Origin: Melitaea cinxia
Taxonomy: Eukaryota; Arthropoda; Insecta; Lepidoptera; Nymphalidae
Direction of reading: 5' to 3'
Length of the DNA: 64,000 nt
NCBI RefSeq assembly: GCF_905220565.1
Contig: NC_059415.1
Span: forward strand, 749,001 to 813,000
Positions 59,645 through 64,000 of the stretch are shown here, in pieces. The notes beneath the pieces were generated by a model. It was not told the DNA's origin. It did no database searches and saw nothing but the letters and a program-made list of their open reading frames with translations. The first letter of the stretch is position 1. Each line of letters begins with the position of its first letter. Both the position numbers and the translations under genes were made by a program.

Positions 59645-59950
59645 GAATAAATAAAATTGGAGTGTCTGTTTGTTATATTAAACTATCCACCTTCTAGTAA
59701 ATTCATATGTAAGTATAAACAGTACATATACCAAAATAACATTTTTTATAATTTTTGTCTGTCTGTCTGTTTGTTTCGGTTAATCTTTGAAACGGCTGGA
59801 TCGATTTTGACGGGATTTTCACTAGCAAATAGCTTATGTAATAAGGAGTAACTTAGGCTACTTTTATTTTAGATATTTTTGTTTTTTAATTTGCGATTTG
59901 CGAACTGAATAATAACTATTCTGTTAAATTCCACGCGGACGAAGTTTGTA
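59645..59950 (-). repeat. Interspersed repeat, inverse of 27040-27330
   Basis: AAAATTGGAGTGTCTGTTTG... GATCGATTTTGACGGGATTT... CCACGCGGACGAAG. Confidence 0.6.
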
Positions 59951-60334
59951 TTTTAACATAAATCATCAAAATTTTTCTAGAAACCCAATCCCAATTCTAT
60001 TTCTAACAATGAAACCACCTTACTCTTATTTAATGATGTTATATGCTTACATCGACGGCTTGTTGAAATTAGTCCTAATTCGTTACTCTTAAAAAAATGC
60101 TTTCAAAAAGCAAAGCATACTTAGGTAGGTATCAATAATGGCTTAATTTTGTGATTCGATGTGATCGTGATTGTATCTTGTAAAATGTTAATGAGATCAC
60201 GTTCTCTTAAGATCGAGTTCGCGTTCCCAGGCCATGAGGGTAATTCGATCAAATAGCCCAAAGTTAAAAGCTGGTAATAGTCACATTGTAAAATACTAAA
60301 ATACAATTATAGTTAGGGTAGGGTAAGGTATTTT

Positions 60335-60508
60335 CCGCCGGGGCGAGGTGGCGAATGCCAAGCGGATGATAGCGTGACCCCATCTCGCCCCACCCAAGTG
60401 GATGACTGCTGACACGTGGTGGTTTTTGGTCAGTAAAAATCTGACATAGCCTCACCGGTGCCGCCGCGCTGGAAGGGTATCCATGAGGATTTTCCCCACG
60501 TTGAAAAA
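60335..60508 (+). mobile_element. Short retroposed fragment with 14-bp target duplication
   Basis: 174 bp (CCGCCGGGGCGAGGTGGCG... ACGTTGAAAAA) between two copies of GGGTAAGGTATTTT (60321-60334 and 60509-60522). G+C-rich, with an A-rich end on the right; probably a LINE or SINE 3' piece. Confidence 0.7.
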
Positions 60509-60747
60509 GGGTAAGGTATTTTAAAGCAAATCAAACGAACAGGCGTTAGGTCTAACAGGTAATGATATAAATGACTGGCTACGCCAACGGGCCAGTCGTT
60601 ATATTCATTCTAGTTTCTAATTCAGAGGTGTATCCACTGAGTAGAGTGTATCACACTAATTATAGAAAAAATCTGCATATCAGTTGGATCGGTTGTTACC
60701 TAAAAGCCTGCCTGGGTTTTTAGTTGCCTACTTTATGAACGTCGTTA

Positions 60748-61005
60748 TTGAGCAGGAAATATCTTGTTCAAAATTTTGAGCAGCCCGACTGGGGAAGTGC
60801 TTAACCTTACAGAAGATTACAGCTCAATAACGCTGCTAATGCCAAGTATTGTGTTCTTATGGGTACTAGGTGGCCAGAGCTCCGGGGAGGGTCGGGATAG
60901 GTTCGGCAACACGCTTGTCACACCAGAAACATTTCCGGGTGTTGCTGGCGTCCATAAGCTACGGTAACCGCTTATCACTATGCAAACCGGACTCGTTTAT
61001 GCCAC
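60748..61005 (+). repeat. Family B interspersed repeat, diverged
   Basis: TTGAGCAGGAAATATCTTG... GCCCGACTGGGGAAGTGC... CATAAGCTACGGTAACCGC. Confidence 0.75.
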
Positions 61006-62354
61006 TTTGTAAAAAAAGAGAAAAACAAACATCTTATAAAAAGCTGTGATGGGTTCATTATGCTTGTTGGGTCTCAATTAAATCTCTCACACGAACTAAT
61101 TACTAGGTACTCAGTAACATCCGGTACAACTCACGTTTTAGTTATAACATGGCACCTCATATCTTAAGTAACACTAAGTTTACGAGTGGCTCAGATAAAA
61201 ATTAGGCGATTCGTATGAATTACATAAACTCAACGTTCTCCGATGTATCTCTTTCCGTCACGAGGCGTGTTAGTTTTAACGATTCGATTACGCAAGGTCT
61301 CTAATAAGCTATCTCTTGACGGTTTAATTTTATGTTCCTTTAAAATATCTCGTAAAGTTTCTCGTATTCATTTTGTTTTAATGAGTATTGTAAATGTCTT
61401 TTACTGGTTTTCGGTAAATGCTTTATCTAATAGGCAGCATATTATTGCATATAATTTCCTATTTTAACAGTCTCAGTAGTCTTGAGAGTTACATCTCGAC
61501 AAGCCATTGCTGGATTCTCATTACAAAATATTACAGAAGTAATATCGTACACAATAAATAGTTTTACATTCGACTGGTCTAATACGGATGTTCTCATCGC
61601 TTACTCTTATCCTAAGATCTGTATTGTCTAGCAAATAATACGTATGGACCCACGACCCACTTTTTATTTGGTGTTGAAACACTAATTCTATTATTTGGTA
61701 AAATTACAAAAACCGTCTGTCATAAGTTAAACAGGTAATATGCAAGTGTTTATTACTAAATCGTATAAGACGTAACTATGTTAAAGCGATTGTTGGTTGT
61801 TTTTATGCAAGAATAAAAGATGATTTTAATACTTACACAGTTTATCGACTTAAAGTAACCAAAACAAAGAAGAAATTGGTTCCTTTACTTTCTCAGTAAT
61901 AATATAATCATTTATTTTTATTGAAACACCAATGTTAAATCCTAAAATTGTACTGTTCAACATAAAACTGTAACCGTAAGAATAACAAGAATCTAATTTT
62001 GTAAACTATAATTTTGTGACTTAATTCATGTATTTGTTAGTTTTCCATTTTTAACAATGATGAGTTTCTTATTTAACGAATTATATCGATACATAATTAA
62101 ACCCAGTCTGTGTAAAACGCTTCTAATAAAAGGTCAAGTAGGTATATAATAAACAATGTTATAAATTACATACTTGGTATTTAGGACTTCGTGAATATGT
62201 CGCAAGAATTTATGTAGCGATATATAAAGTTAGCATAATAGGTTTTATACGTTTATAACTAGGAATAAATTAAAAGAATTTTATAGTAACATCAGCTTTA
62301 AAATTTACTCATCAATTTTGGAATAAATTAAAAATATTTAATTTAAAATTTGCT
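61006..62354. other. Spacer and 3' flank of the tektin gene, nothing else recognised
   Basis: A+T-rich; the frame 61243-61467 (plus) has no recognisable family. Confidence 0.4.
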
Positions 62355-63878
62355 TCAACCGGCAGCGAATTCCTCTGGTGTCGGCATGTGAGCGCGAAGT
62401 CTGGCGCACCTGTCTTTGTCTATATTAAGACTTTTACGCTTGCAAGCTATATCCTTTTCCAAGTCTCCCCGATATTTCATTAATTCAGACCTGACTGATT
62501 CGGTCTCTCTAAGTCTATTGTGCAACGATTCTGCAGTCTCCTTTATGAACTTTGCCTCAGAAATCAGAGCGTACTGGGCTTCGTCTCTACAATTTTCTAC
62601 GTTTGGTCGTTCGTAGTTCCTAGCGTGTAATCTTATCATGACACATTTATTTTTTTCGTTGACTTTTCGCATAGATTCCTTTAGGTAATCTATGAGGTTT
62701 TCTATATCAGCTATTTTTTTGAGATTATCTTTTAAATTCTCTTCTAACTTCTCGCACATTGCTTCTGTAGCTTCAACTGTTTCCGCTAAAGCGCTGTCAG
62801 TTCTTTCAGCTTGCAATTTCATGTCCTGACTTCCTTTCGTGATGATCGTCATTAGATCACTCCTTAGTTTCTCAGATGCTTGCCTTACCTCTTCACAATT
62901 TTTTATGCTTTCTGAACAGTAGTGTTCCCAATACTCCAAAGTTGTTGCATTTTCTGGCCATCTAGCTACTCCTGGATGGTACAGTATTAAATTGGAATCA
63001 GGGGAAAGAGTAGCATTTCTCCTATCAACTTTTAACGTTACCATTTTATCACTCCAATCAAATTCAATGGATGATTTTGCTGCTTTATTCCTTGCCATCT
63101 GTTCTTCAACTTTTGCTAAAGTATTCATAAACACTCTTCTTATTTCACCAACAATCGCCACTTCTTTGATTAATTCTTGTTCAGCATCATCTCTGACTAA
63201 ATCTGGCTCGTATCGACCAGTTCGTAATTCTAAACATTCTCTTGATATTGCTTCTGGCATCATTAAAATTCTGCAAGCTCCTTTCAAACGTGTCCTGTAC
63301 TCATCTAATGTGTTTATTTCATCAGTTATAGCCTGAAGAGTTTTTTCAACCTGTTTCTTCCAGTGAGATAAATCTTTAATTCTTTTATCTAACTTCTTAT
63401 TTGAATCATTCAATTTATTATCCATATTCGTAAATGCATTATCAACGTCTTTTTTTGTTTGAATTTCTAAAGCTTTAGCTTTATCAGTAGCCCGAGGAGT
63501 AAGAGTGTATTCGTTGTTCTTACGCCATTCACCAGTGGAGTATTTTGTAATGGAATACTTGTCAACTACTGGTCTTACTCCTGTTGTTCCTGCTTGAGGC
63601 GTCCAGTCTAAATGTCCAGGTGCCCATGGACCAATTGGTCCCATGCCTAGAACATCACCGCTAGTACTGTCTGTTGGTTGTGGCAAGTATCTCGGGGGCG
63701 CTCCTGGAGGGTATACTTTCGGCTCGTACGGTTTGATCATACCGGGAACATACGGGGCCGCATGGGCATCACCGTATTTAGCAGCCTTACTAACCTCTTG
63801 AACCTTATTTTCCGTCTCATTTCTACCATCTTTTGGACAAATATTTGGACAAGAATAGGGATCCGTCTTTGTGGCCAT
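62355..63878 (-). CDS. Tektin family protein (tektin-4-like)
   Basis: Complete single-exon gene, 507 residues. Tektins form filaments along the doublet microtubules of cilia and sperm flagella; in insects they are expected in testis and sensory neurons. The Pro-rich N-terminus (about 1-100, with APYVPGMIKPYEPKVYPPGA) is unlike vertebrate tektins. The tektin rod follows: EWRKNN (117-122), a coiled coil, EPDLVRDDAEQELIKE (224-239), DWSDKM (274-279), LEYWEHY (314-320), and the family nonapeptide as RPNVENCRD at 424-432 (usual form RPNVELCRD). The end, DKDRCARLRAHMPTPEE, matches tektin-4-type C-termini. The ATG context (minus strand AAAAATGGCC) is good and no upstream in-frame extension is seen. 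Absence of introns suggests a retrocopy or intron loss, but the frame is intact. Tektin-3 is the main alternative subtype. Confidence 0.92.
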   Translation of the reverse strand: MATKTDPYSCPNICPKDGRNETENKVQEVSKAAKYGDAHAAPYVPGMIKPYEPKVYPPGAPPRYLPQPTDSTSGDVLGMGPIGPWAPGHLDWTPQAGTTGVRPVVDKYSITKYSTGEWRKNNEYTLTPRATDKAKALEIQTKKDVDNAFTNMDNKLNDSNKKLDKRIKDLSHWKKQVEKTLQAITDEINTLDEYRTRLKGACRILMMPEAISRECLELRTGRYEPDLVRDDAEQELIKEVAIVGEIRRVFMNTLAKVEEQMARNKAAKSSIEFDWSDKMVTLKVDRRNATLSPDSNLILYHPGVARWPENATTLEYWEHYCSESIKNCEEVRQASEKLRSDLMTIITKGSQDMKLQAERTDSALAETVEATEAMCEKLEENLKDNLKKIADIENLIDYLKESMRKVNEKNKCVMIRLHARNYERPNVENCRDEAQYALISEAKFIKETAESLHNRLRETESVRSELMKYRGDLEKDIACKRKSLNIDKDRCARLRAHMPTPEEFAAG

Positions 63879-64000
63879 TTTTATATTAATTTAGTATGCA
63901 AGATAATATACACAAATTTATAAAAATATAAATACAATATATAAATGTTATATTAGAAGTGACATTTGAAAGTCATTTATGTAAGACGTTACCGTATAGA
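63879..64000 (-). promoter_or_regulatory. Tektin 5' flank
   Basis: A+T-rich sequence directly upstream of the tektin ATG. No specific promoter element can be picked out with confidence. Confidence 0.3.

Noticed and set aside
62416..63336. Plus-strand frames of 66 and 114 codons
   Set aside because: Antisense shadows of the tektin gene.
1..64000. CRISPR array, bacterial operon or phage-like system
   Set aside because: The DNA is animal nuclear: spliced genes, LINEs and a eukaryotic tRNA. No regularly spaced direct repeats were seen.

Overview
This window is A+T-rich animal nuclear DNA. It has spliced genes with GT/AG introns, a eukaryotic tRNA and very many non-LTR retrotransposon tails and MITEs. 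The repeat families and the insect forms of the genes point to a moth or butterfly (Lepidoptera); that assignment is by recognition, not by a search. Most of the sequence is transposable-element debris, and only four host loci can be supported.

Host genes. (1) ETFBKMT (METTL20), the mitochondrial ETF-beta lysine methyltransferase, is on the + strand in four recognisable coding exons (20157-20341, 38287-38417, 40132-40319, 41040-41189). They join in frame to 217 codons; intron 1 is about 17.9 kb and stuffed with transposons. (2) A tRNA-Ala(UGC) gene lies antisense in intron 2 (39187-39258). (3) The last three coding exons of an LHFPL-type tetraspan membrane protein are on the - strand (45156-45254, 44494-44640, 42023-42216), converging on the 3' end of ETFBKMT; its 5' exons were not found. 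(4) A complete single-exon tektin gene is on the - strand (62355-63878).

Layout. 0-8 kb: three copies of an AACCGACTTC-ended repeat (called family A here), then a 2.5 kb inactivated DNA transposon (5335-7867) with inverted ends, arrays of a short CGGTAATTAGAAA motif and the wreck of an insect transposase-like gene. 8-20 kb: LINE fragments (RT pieces at 12.2 kb and 14.7-15.9 kb), hairpins and further repeats. 20-41 kb: the ETFBKMT gene, whose intron 1 holds two near-identical Harbinger-like elements (26.0-28.4 kb) and a young 5'-truncated RTE-type LINE with a 16-bp target-site duplication (31.96-33.08 kb). 41-46 kb: the LHFPL-type gene. 46-50 kb: a 265-bp MITE and a decayed spliced gene of an insect multicopy family. 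50-57 kb: LINE tails and a 3.3 kb DNA transposon relic with 25-bp inverted ends. 57-64 kb: mostly anonymous DNA, then tektin.

Repeat families named here for convenience: A = AACCGACTTC-ended, about 600 bp; B = about 260 bp unit ending in 'GCTACGGTAATCGCTTACC...CGACCTAGTT'; C = LINE 3' tail ending in (GAT)n. The genes do not form a shared pathway; the window is a normal gene-poor insect segment whose interest lies in its mobile-element archaeology.
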